DNA from: Zhengella mangrovi
GTDB lineage: Bacteria; Pseudomonadota; Alphaproteobacteria; Rhizobiales; Rhizobiaceae
NCBI RefSeq assembly: GCF_002727065.1
Contig: NZ_PDVP01000010.1
Span: forward strand, 112,815 to 176,814
Direction: 5' to 3'
Length of the DNA stretch: 64,000 bases
The first letter of the stretch is position 1, and each line of letters begins with the position of its first letter. The notes below the pieces were generated by a model, which did not search any database, was not told where the DNA came from, and was given only the letters and a program-made list of their open reading frames with translations. A program made the translations under genes and the position numbers. Positions 16,818-24,617 of this stretch are shown one piece after another.

Positions 16818-17660
16818 TCAGTTGCCGCGCTGGCGGGCGAGGAAGGCCATTCGCTCGAACAGGTGCACGTCCTGCTCGTTCTTCAGAAGCGCGCCATGCA
16901 GCTTGGGCAGGGCGTTCTTCGGATCGGACCGCAGGGTTTCGGGATCGACGTCATCGGCCACCAGGAGGCGGATCCAGTCGAGCGCCTCGGAGGTGGACGG
17001 CTTCTTCTTCAGTCCGGAGACCTCGCGGATCTCGTAGAACTGGTTCAGCGCCTGGGAAACGAGCCGCTGCTTGATGCCGGGATAGTGGACATCGACGATC
17101 TTTTTCAGCGTGTCGGCATCGGGGAAGCGGATGTAGTGGAAGAAACAGCGGCGCAGGAAAGCGTCGGGCAGTTCCTTCTCGTTGTTGGACGTGATGATGA
17201 CGATGGGGCGGACCTGCGCGCGCACCGTCTCGCCGGTTTCGTAGACATGGAACTCCATCTTGTCGAGTTCCTGCAGCAGGTCGTTGGGAAACTCGATATC
17301 GGCCTTGTCAATCTCGTCGATCAGCAGGACGACCTTGCGGTCGGCCGAGAAGGCGTCCCAGAGCTTGCCGCGCTTGATGTAGTTGCGGATGTCGTTGAAC
17401 CGCTCGTCGCCGAGCTGGCTGTCGCGCAGACGGCTGACGGCATCGTACTCGTAGAGCCCCTGCTGCGCCTTGGTGGTCGACTTGATGTGCCATTCGATCA
17501 GATCGAGCCCGAGCGCGGCCGCCACCTGCTTGGCCAGTTCCGTTTTGCCGGTCCCCGGTTCGCCCTTGACGAGGAGCGGGCGCTCCAGCGCGATGGCGCT
17601 GTTGACCGCGACCATCAGGTCCTTGTCTGCGACGTAATGTTCGGTTCCCTCGAAACGCAT
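16818..17660 (-). CDS. MoxR family AAA+ ATPase
   Basis: A 280-residue MoxR-type chaperone ATPase. Walker A is VKGEPGTGKTELAKQ (residues 31-45), Walker B is VVLLIDEIDKADIEFPN, sensor 1 is IVIITSNNEKELPDAFLRRC with an arginine finger. MoxR proteins act with VWA-domain partners in metal insertion or complex remodelling. The likely partner is the COG3825-type VWA gene at 9328-10518; such pairs are often adjacent, but here they are separated by about 6 kb. The DUF2161 gene follows at 20 bases and may be co-transcribed. Confidence 0.93.
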   Translation of the reverse strand: MRFEGTEHYVADKDLMVAVNSAIALERPLLVKGEPGTGKTELAKQVAAALGLDLIEWHIKSTTKAQQGLYEYDAVSRLRDSQLGDERFNDIRNYIKRGKLWDAFSADRKVVLLIDEIDKADIEFPNDLLQELDKMEFHVYETGETVRAQVRPIVIITSNNEKELPDAFLRRCFFHYIRFPDADTLKKIVDVHYPGIKQRLVSQALNQFYEIREVSGLKKKPSTSEALDWIRLLVADDVDPETLRSDPKNALPKLHGALLKNEQDVHLFERMAFLARQRGN

Positions 17661-17738
17661 GGGCTCTGCTGCCTTTTTCCCGGATCAATCGCGTGGGACA
17701 TTAGGCAGCCGGCCCGGTCACTGCAAGGGCCGAGCGGC

Positions 17739-17764
17739 AAAAGGCCCGCGCCAAGGCGCGGGCC
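17739..17764 (-). terminator. Terminator of the first small secreted gene
   Basis: On the minus strand GGCCCGCG (17757-17764) pairs with CGCGGGCC (17743-17750) and is followed by TTTT (17742-17739). A nearly identical hairpin, with a broken T tract, follows the second paralogue at 18313-18334. Confidence 0.8.
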
Positions 17765-17789
17765 CTTCCGCATGATCGCGGGCGTGCTG

Positions 17790-18059
17790 TCAGCGGCCGG
17801 AGCGGATGCTGTCTTCCAGCACGTTGGCCGCGTAGTTGCCGGCGGGCTGCCGCCCGGGCCTCGCCATTCCCGCACCATGCCTCCAACCGGGAAGGATGGA
17901 GAATGTCCGGGTCCGGTCTATGCCGGCCGTCACGCCGGCTGCACCCAGGCGCTGGATCACATTGGGCGCGTAGTTCGAGGTGTAGAGCCGCAAGCCTTCG
18001 GCACGGGCGCCTGCAATGGCAAGGAGCAGACACGTGGCCGTGATCAGAAGCGTTTTCAT
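17790..18059 (-). CDS. Small secreted protein of unknown family, copy A
   Basis: An 89-residue protein with a signal peptide (MKTLLITATCLLLAIAGARA, cleavage after ARA). The mature part begins EGLRLYTSNYAPNVIQRLG and ends GNYAANVLEDSIRSGR; NY-A-x-N-V thus occurs at both ends. The next gene upstream (copy B) has the same layout, and the downstream regions of both genes are nearly identical, which marks a tandem duplication. There are no cysteines in the mature part. I recognise no family. The start at ATG 18059 gives a clean signal peptide. Periplasmic or extracellular location is inferred. Confidence 0.7.
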   Translation of the reverse strand: MKTLLITATCLLLAIAGARAEGLRLYTSNYAPNVIQRLGAAGVTAGIDRTRTFSILPGWRHGAGMARPGRQPAGNYAANVLEDSIRSGR

Positions 18060-18312
18060 GATTGAACTCCCTCTGTTTTGATGGCGGTAGGGGCGTGCGC
18101 AGCCAGCCGCCCTCGCGGGCGCTCTGCGCCTTTTCAAACTGCCCTCTTGGTATGATCCTCGGAGGCTTTCGCCCTGGCCGCCTTGTCTTCCCGTCCGGGA
18201 ATCGGTTCGGTGCGGCGGCTCCGCTTTCCGAAGACCAGAGTATGGCACAAGTCGAACGGATTAACAACTTAAGAAAGAAATATATTTATTTTACAACTCA
18301 CTAAAACACGAA
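18060..18312 (-). promoter_or_regulatory. Intergenic region upstream of copy A
   Basis: About 250 bases without a gene. The part nearest copy B (18258-18305) is strikingly AT-rich for this genome (AAGAAAGAAATATATTTATT on the plus strand) and is the likely promoter region of copy A. I see no clear operator. Confidence 0.4.
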
Positions 18313-18334
18313 GGCCCGCGCCGAGGCGCGGGCC
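18313..18334 (-). terminator. Hairpin after copy B
   Basis: GGCCCGCGCC...GGCGCGGGCC as in the copy A terminator, but on the minus strand it is followed by TTCGTGTTTT, so the T tract is interrupted. Its flank (18335-18368) matches the flank of the copy A terminator almost base for base, offset by 570. Confidence 0.55.
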
Positions 18335-18358
18335 TTCCGCATGATCGCGGGCGTGATG

Positions 18359-18637
18359 TCAGCGGCCGGAATCGATTTCGAAGCGCGTCACGTCGGGGGC
18401 ATAGTTGCCATGGACGCCCGGCGCATCGCCGGAGGGCATCACGATCGACGCGGTGCGCGTGGCATCGACATCGAACGGCATGCGTTCGTGGGACATCGAC
18501 TTCGACATCACGTGGTGCGTTCCCAGCCGGCTCAGGACATCGGCGGAGTAGTTGCCGGAATAGAGCCGCAGACCGCCTGCGGACGCCATGCCGGTTGCGG
18601 TGAGCAGGAGGGCGGTCGCGATCAGGATCTTTTTCAT
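18359..18637 (-). CDS. Small secreted protein of unknown family, copy B
   Basis: A 92-residue protein with a signal peptide (MKKILIATALLLTATGMASA). The mature part begins GGLRLYSGNYSADVLSRLG and ends GNYAPDVTRFEIDSGR, matching copy A at both ends (GLRLY, NY-x-x-x-V, GNYA-x-x-V, SGR). The middle differs: it carries HHVMSKSMSHERM, rich in His and Met, which might bind metal. It is a tandem paralogue of copy A. I recognise no family and propose no function. Confidence 0.7.
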   Translation of the reverse strand: MKKILIATALLLTATGMASAGGLRLYSGNYSADVLSRLGTHHVMSKSMSHERMPFDVDATRTASIVMPSGDAPGVHGNYAPDVTRFEIDSGR

Positions 18638-18932
18638 GGTTCTTTTCCTTCTTCATGTCACGAAACGGGTGGTTCACACCTTCCTCCGCTTCGTGTCTCG
18701 GTCCCTTCCCGGGATCTGGTCCGGCGCGGATCGTTCCGCTTCCGATGCACTGAAGATGGGGCGCGACCGGGCGGGATGCAAAACAACGAATGGCGACTGG
18801 TTCGTGATCAGACAGTCGCGGCTTCGTGAACAGTGCCTCCGGCAAATATCCTTGTGAAACAGTGTGTTCCAGCTCCGGTGAACAATCGCGGCGCGTGCCG
18901 CATGACCACTGGCGGAAGCGGTCAAAGCGACC
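18638..18932. other. Intergenic region with no gene seen
   Basis: About 295 bases between copy B and the 6S RNA promoter. Short open frames occur on both strands but have no ribosome-binding site or recognisable product. It must hold the promoter of copy B; no box stands out. Confidence 0.4.
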
Positions 18933-18938
18933 TATATT
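18933..18938 (+). promoter_or_regulatory. -10 box of the 6S RNA promoter
   Basis: TATATT at 18933-18938 lies six to eight bases before the predicted 5' end of 6S RNA. No good -35 box is seen. Confidence 0.5.
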
Positions 18939-18940
18939 GC

Positions 18941-19105
18941 GGGGTGCGGTCTGCGCTTCCCGACAGGAATAACACTTCCCCGGGGCCTTATTGATCTCCT
19001 AGGGAGCTGTCCCTGGTCTCGCCCGTGGGCCTGGCCATACGGCGCCCACCTACTTTGTAGGTTCCCGGGATCAATCTTTCCATCGGTCGCCGTGGATCGC
19101 ACTCC
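18941..19105 (+). ncRNA. ssrS: 6S RNA
   Basis: Regulator of sigma-70 RNA polymerase. The ends pair over 11 bp: GGGGTGCGGTC (18941-18951) with GATCGCACTCC (19095-19105), including two G-T wobbles, as expected for the terminal stem of 6S RNA. The middle has alternating helices around CTGTCCCTGGTCTCGCCCGT, a sequence style typical of alphaproteobacterial 6S. The gene for 5-formyltetrahydrofolate cyclo-ligase follows at 60 bases, the classic ssrS-ygfA arrangement. The length, about 165 nt, is normal. Confidence 0.87.
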
Positions 19106-19164
19106 TTCCCTCTCGCGTCGCATTCGGACTAGCCTTGCGAAAGCCGCGGCGGCATAAGCGGGCC

Positions 19165-19749
19165 ATGACCGATCCGAAAACGCTCAAGAAAGAACTGCGA
19201 TTGCAGGCGCTGGCGCGCCGGGACGCACTCGATCCTGCCTATCGCATCGAGACAGCGATGCGGATGGCCGACGAGGCCGAGGCGATCGGCGTGGACCCCG
19301 GTCAGGTGGTCTCCGGCTTCCTGCCGATCCGGAGCGAACTCGACATCCGGCCGCTGATGATGGCGCAGGCCAGTCGCGGCGCGCGGCTCTGCGTGCCGGC
19401 GATGATCGACCGGCAGACCATCGTCTTCCGGGCCCTGGTGCGTGGCGCGCCGCTGGTCGACAACGGCTTCGGCACGCTGGCTCCGCCCGAGGACGCGGAG
19501 GTGCTCTTGCCCGACATCATGCTGATGCCGCTTGCCGCCTTCGATGGCGCGGGCAACCGCATCGGCTATGGCGCCGGCTATTATGACCGGGCCATCGCGG
19601 CCCTGCAGGCGCAGGGGCGCCGGCCGCGGCTGATCGGCATGGCCTTCGACTGCCAGCAGGTAGAGGCCGTTCCCGCGGAACCGCATGACGTGCCGCTGCA
19701 CGCGCTGTGGACCGACAGCGGCTACCGGGTGCTCGATCGGGAGGACTGA
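19165..19749 (+). CDS. 5-formyltetrahydrofolate cyclo-ligase
   Basis: Converts 5-formyltetrahydrofolate to 5,10-methenyltetrahydrofolate with ATP, returning stored formyl folate to one-carbon metabolism. The 194 residues match the family. Conserved parts are the basic N-terminus (KTLKKELRLQALARRDAL), FLPIRSELDIRPL, and the signature LAAFDGAGNRIGYGAGYYDR near residue 130. ATG 19165 is chosen because the family start follows it; an upstream in-frame start at 19135 would run into the region just after 6S RNA. Linkage to 6S RNA is conserved across many proteobacteria. Confidence 0.93.
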   Translation: MTDPKTLKKELRLQALARRDALDPAYRIETAMRMADEAEAIGVDPGQVVSGFLPIRSELDIRPLMMAQASRGARLCVPAMIDRQTIVFRALVRGAPLVDNGFGTLAPPEDAEVLLPDIMLMPLAAFDGAGNRIGYGAGYYDRAIAALQAQGRRPRLIGMAFDCQQVEAVPAEPHDVPLHALWTDSGYRVLDRED

Positions 19750-19851
19750 GCGGGCGCGCCCCGCGCGGTGCGGCACCGGCCTGTGACAATCTTCACACCA
19801 GCGATGCGATGACGCTTGCGCCTGCTTGCATCGCGCTGATAATGCCCTCCC

Positions 19852-20673
19852 ATGAGATTGCTGTTTCTTGGTGACATGGTCGGCCGCACGGGCCGCACAA
19901 CCGTCTGGGAGAAGCTTCCGGGCCTGATCTCGGACTTCCGTCTGGATTTCGTGATCGTCAACGGCGAGAACGCCGCGGGCGGCTTCGGCATTACCGAGGA
20001 CATCTTCCGGCAGACGCTGGAAGCGGGCGCTGACGTCGTGACCACCGGCAACCATGTCTGGGACCAGCGCGAGGCGCTGTCCTTCGCGTCGCGCGAGGAC
20101 CGTTTCCTGCGGCCGGTCAACTATCCGCTGGGCACACCGGGGCGCGGCACAGGGCTCTACGAGGCGCGCAACGGCGCCCGCGTGCTGGTGGCCAACGTCA
20201 TGGGGCGCGTCTTCATGCACCCAGAACTGGACGATCCCTTCGTGGCGGGCGCCAACGTGCTGGAACATTGCGCGCTCGGCGACCAGGCCGACGCGGTGGT
20301 GTTCGACTTCCATGCCGAAGCGACGTCGGAAAAGATGTGCTTCGGCCATTTCATGGACGGCAAGGCGAGCCTGGTTGTGGGCACGCATACGCATTGCCCG
20401 ACCGCCGATCACCAGATCCTGGAAAACGGGACGGGGTACATGTCGGACGCGGGCATGTGCGGCGACTACGACTCCTCGCTCGGCATGGAGAAGGAAGAGC
20501 CGCTCAACCGGTTTCTCTCGAAAGTGCCAAAGGGACGGTTCGAAGCCGCGTCCGGGCCGGCCACGATCTGCGGCGTCGGGCTCGACATTTCCGACCGCAC
20601 CGGCCTGTGCGAGAAAATCGCGCCGCTCCGGCTCGGACCGCGGCTGGCGGAAACCGTGCCGGATTTCTGGTAA
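19852..20673 (+). CDS. YmdB-like metallophosphoesterase (TIGR00282 family)
   Basis: A 273-residue calcineurin-like phosphodiesterase; family members hydrolyse 2',3'-cyclic nucleotides or related phosphodiesters. Metal-ligand motifs are clear: LFLGDMVGRTGR (D8), VNGENAAGG (residues 39-47), TTGNHVWDQ, VDFHAEATSEK-like FDFHAEATSEK, and VGTHTHCPTAD. Two distal histidines and one Asn complete the dinuclear site. It follows the cyclo-ligase by 102 bases on the same strand. In Bacillus the homologue YmdB affects biofilm and motility decisions; that role is not implied here. Confidence 0.93.
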   Translation: MRLLFLGDMVGRTGRTTVWEKLPGLISDFRLDFVIVNGENAAGGFGITEDIFRQTLEAGADVVTTGNHVWDQREALSFASREDRFLRPVNYPLGTPGRGTGLYEARNGARVLVANVMGRVFMHPELDDPFVAGANVLEHCALGDQADAVVFDFHAEATSEKMCFGHFMDGKASLVVGTHTHCPTADHQILENGTGYMSDAGMCGDYDSSLGMEKEEPLNRFLSKVPKGRFEAASGPATICGVGLDISDRTGLCEKIAPLRLGPRLAETVPDFW

Positions 20674-20730
20674 GCGCGCCGGGCGGGAGCATTTCCGCTT
20701 TCCCTGAAACAGTTCTTGCCTGTCCGGCAT

Positions 20731-20884
20731 ACCGGTCGCGAAACCGGCGCCCCATTTCGCTGGAACTGGTTTGCGCGGTCCCAGTTCCGGACGCGAAACC
20801 GGTGCTCCCTTTCGCTGGAACTGCTTTGCCCGGTCGCAGTTCCGGACGCGAAACCGGTGTCCACTTTCGCTGGAACTGCTCTAG
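20731..20884. repeat. 55-bp tandem repeat, about 2.8 copies
   Basis: Units start at 20731, 20786 and 20841 with a 55-base period. The core reads CGCGAAACCGGTG, then CTTTCGCTGGAACTG, with only a few differences between units. The last copy ends in GCTCTAG. Similar GCGAAACCGG/TTTCGCTGGAA mosaic sequences are common in Rhizobiales intergenic DNA (RIME-like elements, from memory). It lies between convergent genes and overlaps the TPR gene stop by four bases. Confidence 0.85.
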
Positions 20885-21426
20885 AGATCCTTCGATTTCG
20901 GCTGTCTCGCCCGCCACTCCTTCGGCAACTGATCGCGCTCCTTGAGCCAGGGATGGATGTCGACCGCATGGGCCAGGGCGCCATAGGCCGCCCGGGTCCG
21001 CCCCATCCTGAGAAGCACGTGGTAGAGGCCGGACCAGGCGCCGAAGTGGCGCGGCTCCAGTGCTATCGTCTTTTCGAGGTCCGACAGCGCGCCCTCGTTG
21101 TTGTCGCGCAGGAAGCGGATGAAGGCCCGCTGGTTCCAGCCCTCGGCATAGTCGGGCGCTTGTTCGACAGCGATGTCGAACTGCTCCTCGGCGGCGCGGA
21201 AGTCGTAAGCCTCACGCCGCTCCATGCCCTTGTCGATGGCCGCGCGCACCGCCTTGTCCGGCGCCTGGTCGAGCCAGTAGGTCCAGACCTCGTTCTCCAA
21301 CTTCCGGCCTTCCGCCTCCGTCTGGGCTGCGGCGAGATGGGCAAAGAGCCGGTTCTTCACCGCATCGGCACGGACGGGCGCGGCTGCGAGGATCACGAAG
21401 GCAAGGGCGGCGAGGATCAGGCGCAC
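20881..21426 (-). CDS. Secreted TPR protein
   Basis: A 181-residue protein with a signal peptide (MRLILAALAFVILAAAPVRA, GTG start at 21426) and two or three tetratricopeptide repeats: RREAYDFRAAEEQFDIAVEQ, APDYAEGWNQRAFIRFLRDN and PRHFGAWSGLYHVLLRMGR. TPRs bind peptides or partner proteins, so a periplasmic scaffold role is likely, but no partner is evident. The gene follows the metallo-beta-lactamase-fold gene by four bases, so they form an operon. The C-terminus is Lys/Arg-rich. Confidence 0.82.
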   Translation of the reverse strand: MRLILAALAFVILAAAPVRADAVKNRLFAHLAAAQTEAEGRKLENEVWTYWLDQAPDKAVRAAIDKGMERREAYDFRAAEEQFDIAVEQAPDYAEGWNQRAFIRFLRDNNEGALSDLEKTIALEPRHFGAWSGLYHVLLRMGRTRAAYGALAHAVDIHPWLKERDQLPKEWRARQPKSKDL

Positions 21427-21430
21427 GGTG

Positions 21431-22270
21431 TCATACCCCTTTCAGGACCACGATGGTCGGCTGGCGCGGAAGGTCGCGGATGGACACGGTGATCGACTCG
21501 CTGTCGCGGAACTCGACGGCGAAATCGCCGCGGACGCGGGAGAGGAAGCGTTCCATCGTCGTGTAGCGCCGGTGCATCGGCAGGACGATTGAGCTCTGCA
21601 GGCGGCGGACGATCTGCGCCATGCCTTCGTGGGAAAGCGTGAGGCCGCCGTCGATGGGCACCATGAGGATGTCGAGCCGGCCGATGGCGGCATAGTGGGC
21701 GTCGGTCAGGTCGTGATGAAGGTGGCCGAGATGCCCGATGCACAGGTCGGCGACCTCGAAAATGAAGATCGAATTGCCGTCCTTCATCATGAAATCGCCC
21801 ATGCGGATATCGGTGGGCACGTTGCGGATGTAGAGATCGTCGACGACGACGCGATGTTCCGCCGGGCCACTGCCGTCCGGCTTCCAGCCGGGCAGGACAT
21901 ATTCGATGCCGGGGTCCGGGGTCATCGTGTAGTGGGTCGAATGGGCCCGGTTCATGGTCACGACACGCGGCAGCGGATCGTAGCCGTGGTAGCCGGAAAA
22001 ATCGGTCGCCGCGCGCACGCCGGCGGGTGTTTCTATGACATAGGTGGAGTGACCGGCATAGGTGATCGTCACCTTGCCCGGTTCGTATTGCGCCGGCCAT
22101 GCCGGGACCAGCGAGGCATAGCGGACGGGCTTGTCCTGCTGGCGCAGGTCCTGCGCGATGGCCATGCACTTGGAGGGGGCGGGCGACGATTGCGCGCGGG
22201 CGGGGCCGGCCATGGCCGTGGCGGCCAGGATCAGCAGCGATACGGACAGGCAGGAGAGGGCACGCGGCAT
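21431..22270 (-). CDS. Secreted metallo-beta-lactamase-fold protein
   Basis: A 279-residue protein with a signal peptide (to about GPARAQS). The body is UlaG-like: ITYAGHSTYVIETPAGVRAA near residue 70, a GHLGHLHHDLT block near residue 175 that supplies histidines, and ILMVPIDGG with an Asp. The canonical HxHxDH is not present; instead the first loop reads MNRAHSTHYT, so the metal site is altered and catalysis is uncertain. It starts an operon with the TPR gene (four-base gap). An export location distinguishes it from cytoplasmic UlaG-type hydrolases. Confidence 0.78.
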   Translation of the reverse strand: MPRALSCLSVSLLILAATAMAGPARAQSSPAPSKCMAIAQDLRQQDKPVRYASLVPAWPAQYEPGKVTITYAGHSTYVIETPAGVRAATDFSGYHGYDPLPRVVTMNRAHSTHYTMTPDPGIEYVLPGWKPDGSGPAEHRVVVDDLYIRNVPTDIRMGDFMMKDGNSIFIFEVADLCIGHLGHLHHDLTDAHYAAIGRLDILMVPIDGGLTLSHEGMAQIVRRLQSSIVLPMHRRYTTMERFLSRVRGDFAVEFRDSESITVSIRDLPRQPTIVVLKGV

Positions 22271-22347
22271 GGATCGGTCATCCCGTCTGGTTCATCGCCC
22301 CGGCCGGAAAATGCTAGGCCGGGCCAGCAGGGCCGGCAAGGGGGCAC

Positions 22348-22367
22348 CGATCACGGGCGCGTGATCG
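22348..22367. promoter_or_regulatory. Inverted repeat between cupin and MBL genes
   Basis: CGATCAC (22348-22354) and GTGATCG (22361-22367) flank GGGCGC. There is no T tract, so it could be a weak terminator of the cupin gene or a regulator site of the MBL operon. Confidence 0.35.
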
Positions 22368-22387
22368 GACGGGTGGCGCACCGCCCG

Positions 22388-22867
22388 TCAGTAGGGCGTG
22401 CCGTCCTTGCGGGTGAAGATCCAGCGCCCGTCGCCGTCCTGCACGGCCTTCAGGTCATCGGCCGGGTAGTCGCCCGCATCGCCCGGTGCGCGGTCGCTGA
22501 TCTCCAGGTAGGTGACTTCGGCGTTGCTGCGGTTGACGAGGTGGTGCGCCAGGCCACCCTTCGGAAAGCCGGCGCACATGCCCGGCGCCAGTTCCATCTC
22601 TCCCTGGTCCGTCACCAGGGTGGGCGTGCCCTGGAGGATGAAGACGAATTCGTCCACGGCGGAGTGACGATGCAGCAGGGACGATTCGGCGCCCGGCTCA
22701 AGCACCGTCATGTTGATGCCGAGATTGGTGAGGCCGAAAACGCTGCCGAGCTGGCGCTTTACCCGGCCGGCGACCCGCGAGGCGAAGGGCTCGGGATAGG
22801 CTGAGGCCTTTTCGCGCGGTGCCACGCCGGCGGCGTCGATGGCCAGAGGGGCTGTTTTTCCGGTCAT
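22388..22867 (-). CDS. Cupin-domain protein
   Basis: A 159-residue single-domain cupin. The two cupin motifs are present: LLHRHSAVDEFVFILQGTPT (motif 1, with the His and Glu ligands) and AGFPKGGLAHHLVNRSN (motif 2, with histidine). Cupins are metal-binding beta-barrels with many functions; the substrate is unknown. ATG 22867 overlaps the stop of the preceding GFA gene as ATGA and is preferred to ATG 22885. Translational coupling to the GFA gene suggests a joint role, perhaps in aldehyde or thiol metabolism. Confidence 0.85.
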   Translation of the reverse strand: MTGKTAPLAIDAAGVAPREKASAYPEPFASRVAGRVKRQLGSVFGLTNLGINMTVLEPGAESSLLHRHSAVDEFVFILQGTPTLVTDQGEMELAPGMCAGFPKGGLAHHLVNRSNAEVTYLEISDRAPGDAGDYPADDLKAVQDGDGRWIFTRKDGTPY

Positions 22868-23334
22868 CGTGTCATCTCTTCCCATCGGTTGCGGATGGCC
22901 TCGTAGCCGTCGTCCGGCTGTTGCGGCCAGGACAGTTCATCCTCGCCGATCACCATGAAGGGTTGTTTCGAACGGGTCCATATATGGCCGGCGGGCACAA
23001 GCCAGGACGTGTCATCGAGCGTCCCGGCCTTGATGTTGCCGAGTGCGATGCCCTGCGAGCCATGCCAGACGCGAACGCCGCATTGCGGGCAGAACAGGCC
23101 TTCGCGGACGCGGCCGGATTCGGCGACGCGCGACACGGTGCGGTATTGGCCGGAAATGTCGACGTCCTCGCGCCGGCAGCGCAGGCTTTCGCCGAAGGCC
23201 GACGAGGTGTGGCGCTGGCACTCGGTGCAATGGCACAGGTAGAACATGACCGGCCTGGCCGTCAGGCGGTAGCGCAATTGCCCGCACTGGCAACCGCCCT
23301 CGACGGGGAAGCGCGGCAGTCTGACTGTCCTCAT
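22864..23334 (-). CDS. GFA-domain (CENP-V/Gfa-like) zinc protein
   Basis: A 156-residue member of the glutathione-dependent formaldehyde-activating (GFA, Mss4-like) family. All zinc motifs are intact: [10 protein letters not shown] (residues 13-22), [11 protein letters not shown] and [11 protein letters not shown]. The family includes formaldehyde-glutathione adduct formers, but many members have other or unknown functions. ATG 23334 is the start, and the gene overlaps the cupin gene by four bases. It is divergent from yebC. Confidence 0.88.
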   Translation of the reverse strand: MRTVRLPRFPVEGGCQCGQLRYRLTARPVMFYLCHCTECQRHTSSAFGESLRCRREDVDISGQYRTVSRVAESGRVREGLFCPQCGVRVWHGSQGIALGNIKAGTLDDTSWLVPAGHIWTRSKQPFMVIGEDELSWPQQPDDGYEAIRNRWEEMTR

Positions 23335-23456
23335 GCGGATCGTCCTTTCAAGGCCGGCTTGAAAAACTGGGCGGCGGGTGTTTCCTCCACCCCCCTGTTT
23401 GGATTATAAGGCACGCCATTCCAAGTGATCCAAGAGCAGATTCCGACGGGAGTGTC

Positions 23457-24206
23457 ATGGCCGGTCATAGCCAATTCAAGAACATCATGCACCGCAAGGG
23501 CCGCCAGGACGCCGTGCGGTCGAAGATCTTTTCCAAGCTCGCGCGCGAAATCACCGTGGCGGCCAAGATGGGTATGCCCGATCCGGCGATGAACCCGCGC
23601 CTGCGCCTGGCGATCCAGAACGCCAAGGCGGAGTCCATGCCCAAGGACAACATCCAGCGGGCGATCAACAAGGCGTCGGGCGGCGACGGCGAGAATTACG
23701 AGGAAGTGCGCTACGAGGGTTACGGCCCGGGCGGTATCGCGCTGATCGTCGAGGCGCTGACGGACAACCGCAACCGCACCGCGTCCAACGTGCGCGCCGC
23801 CTTCACCAAGGCCGGCGGTGCCATGGGTGAAACCGGATCGGTTGCCTTCATGTTCGACCGGGTCGGCGAGATCGTCTACAAGGCGGATGCCGGCGATGCC
23901 GACGCGGTGATGGAAGCGGCCATCGAGGCCGGGGCCGAAGATGTCGTTTCGGACGACGAGGGCCACACGATCACCTGCGCCTTCGAGGATATCGGCGACG
24001 TCTCGACGGCGCTCGAAACGGCGCTGGGCGAAGCGGAATCGGTCAAGCCGGTTTGGAAGCCGCAGAACGGCATCGCGGTGGATGCCGAGCGCGCCGAGTC
24101 GATCATGAAGCTGATCGAACGTCTCGAGGATGACGACGACGTGCAGAACGTCTATGCGAATTTCGAGATGGACGAGGAGACAATGGCCAAGCTCAGCGCG
24201 GCGTGA
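23457..24206 (+). CDS. yebC: YebC/PmpR family protein
   Basis: A 249-residue member of the YebC/TACO1 family. Known members act either as DNA-binding regulators or as ribosome-associated factors that help translate proline-rich stretches. The start [18 protein letters not shown] is the invariant family N-terminus, and [20 protein letters not shown] and [18 protein letters not shown] follow. The C-terminus is acidic ([19 protein letters not shown]). A GGGAG lies five bases before the ATG. A terminator separates it from the SelW-like gene. In many alphaproteobacteria it sits near ruvCAB, here 18 kb away on the same strand. Confidence 0.96.
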   Translation: MAGHSQFKNIMHRKGRQDAVRSKIFSKLAREITVAAKMGMPDPAMNPRLRLAIQNAKAESMPKDNIQRAINKASGGDGENYEEVRYEGYGPGGIALIVEALTDNRNRTASNVRAAFTKAGGAMGETGSVAFMFDRVGEIVYKADAGDADAVMEAAIEAGAEDVVSDDEGHTITCAFEDIGDVSTALETALGEAESVKPVWKPQNGIAVDAERAESIMKLIERLEDDDDVQNVYANFEMDEETMAKLSAA

Positions 24207-24230
24207 TGCCGGCCGAAAGGCTGTTTTCGG

Positions 24231-24255
24231 GGGCGGGCCGCGGCTCGCCCTTTTT
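24231..24255 (+). terminator. Terminator of yebC
   Basis: GGGCGGGC (24231-24238) pairs with GCTCGCCC (24243-24250), with one G-T pair and loop CGCG, followed by five T. Confidence 0.85.
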
Positions 24256-24269
24256 CGTTGGAGGCCCGG

Positions 24270-24545
24270 ATGAACAAGCCGTCCGTTCGCATCACCTATT
24301 GTACGCAATGCAACTGGCTGCTGCGCGCTGCCTGGATGGCACAGGAACTGCTGTCGACATTCGGCCAGGACCTCGGCGCGGTCATCCTGGAACCGTCGAC
24401 GGGCGGCCGCTTCGAGATCACGCTCGATGGCGAGACGATCTGGGAGCGCAAGGCCGACGGCGGCTTTCCCGAGGCCAAGGAACTGAAGAAACGGGTGCGC
24501 GACCGGGTCTGGCCCGAGCGCGATCTCGGTCACGCCGACCGGTGA
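24270..24545 (+). CDS. SelT/SelW/SelH family Rdx-type protein
   Basis: A 91-residue thioredoxin-like Rdx protein. The redox motif is ITYCTQCNWLLRA, a CxxC where eukaryotic and some bacterial homologues have selenocysteine, followed by GGRFEITLDGETIWERKADG, typical of the family. It is probably a small cytoplasmic redox partner, with no defined substrate. ATG 24270 follows GGAGGCCC. It lies after the yebC terminator, so it has its own promoter or depends on read-through. Confidence 0.88.
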   Translation: MNKPSVRITYCTQCNWLLRAAWMAQELLSTFGQDLGAVILEPSTGGRFEITLDGETIWERKADGGFPEAKELKKRVRDRVWPERDLGHADR

Positions 24546-24561
24546 AGGCCAATCAGACAAA

Positions 24562-24590
24562 GAAAAACCCCGGCCGCAACGACCGGGGTT
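24562..24590. terminator. Bidirectional terminator between the SelW-like gene and rpmE
   Basis: AACCCCGG (24566-24573) pairs with CCGGGGTT (24583-24590). On the minus strand it is followed by TTTTTCT, an excellent end for rpmE; on the plus strand it is followed by CCTTCCTTT. Confidence 0.85.
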
Positions 24591-24617
24591 CCTTCCTTTC
24601 CGGCAGTGCCGAAAAAA

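Noticed and set aside
18258..18272. TTAACAACTTAAG as a CtrA box
   Set aside because: The half-sites are four bases apart, not six or seven.
18932..19123. Minus-strand 63-residue frame over the 6S RNA region
   Set aside because: The terminal stem, promoter position and neighbouring cyclo-ligase gene all fit 6S RNA; the frame has no ribosome-binding site.
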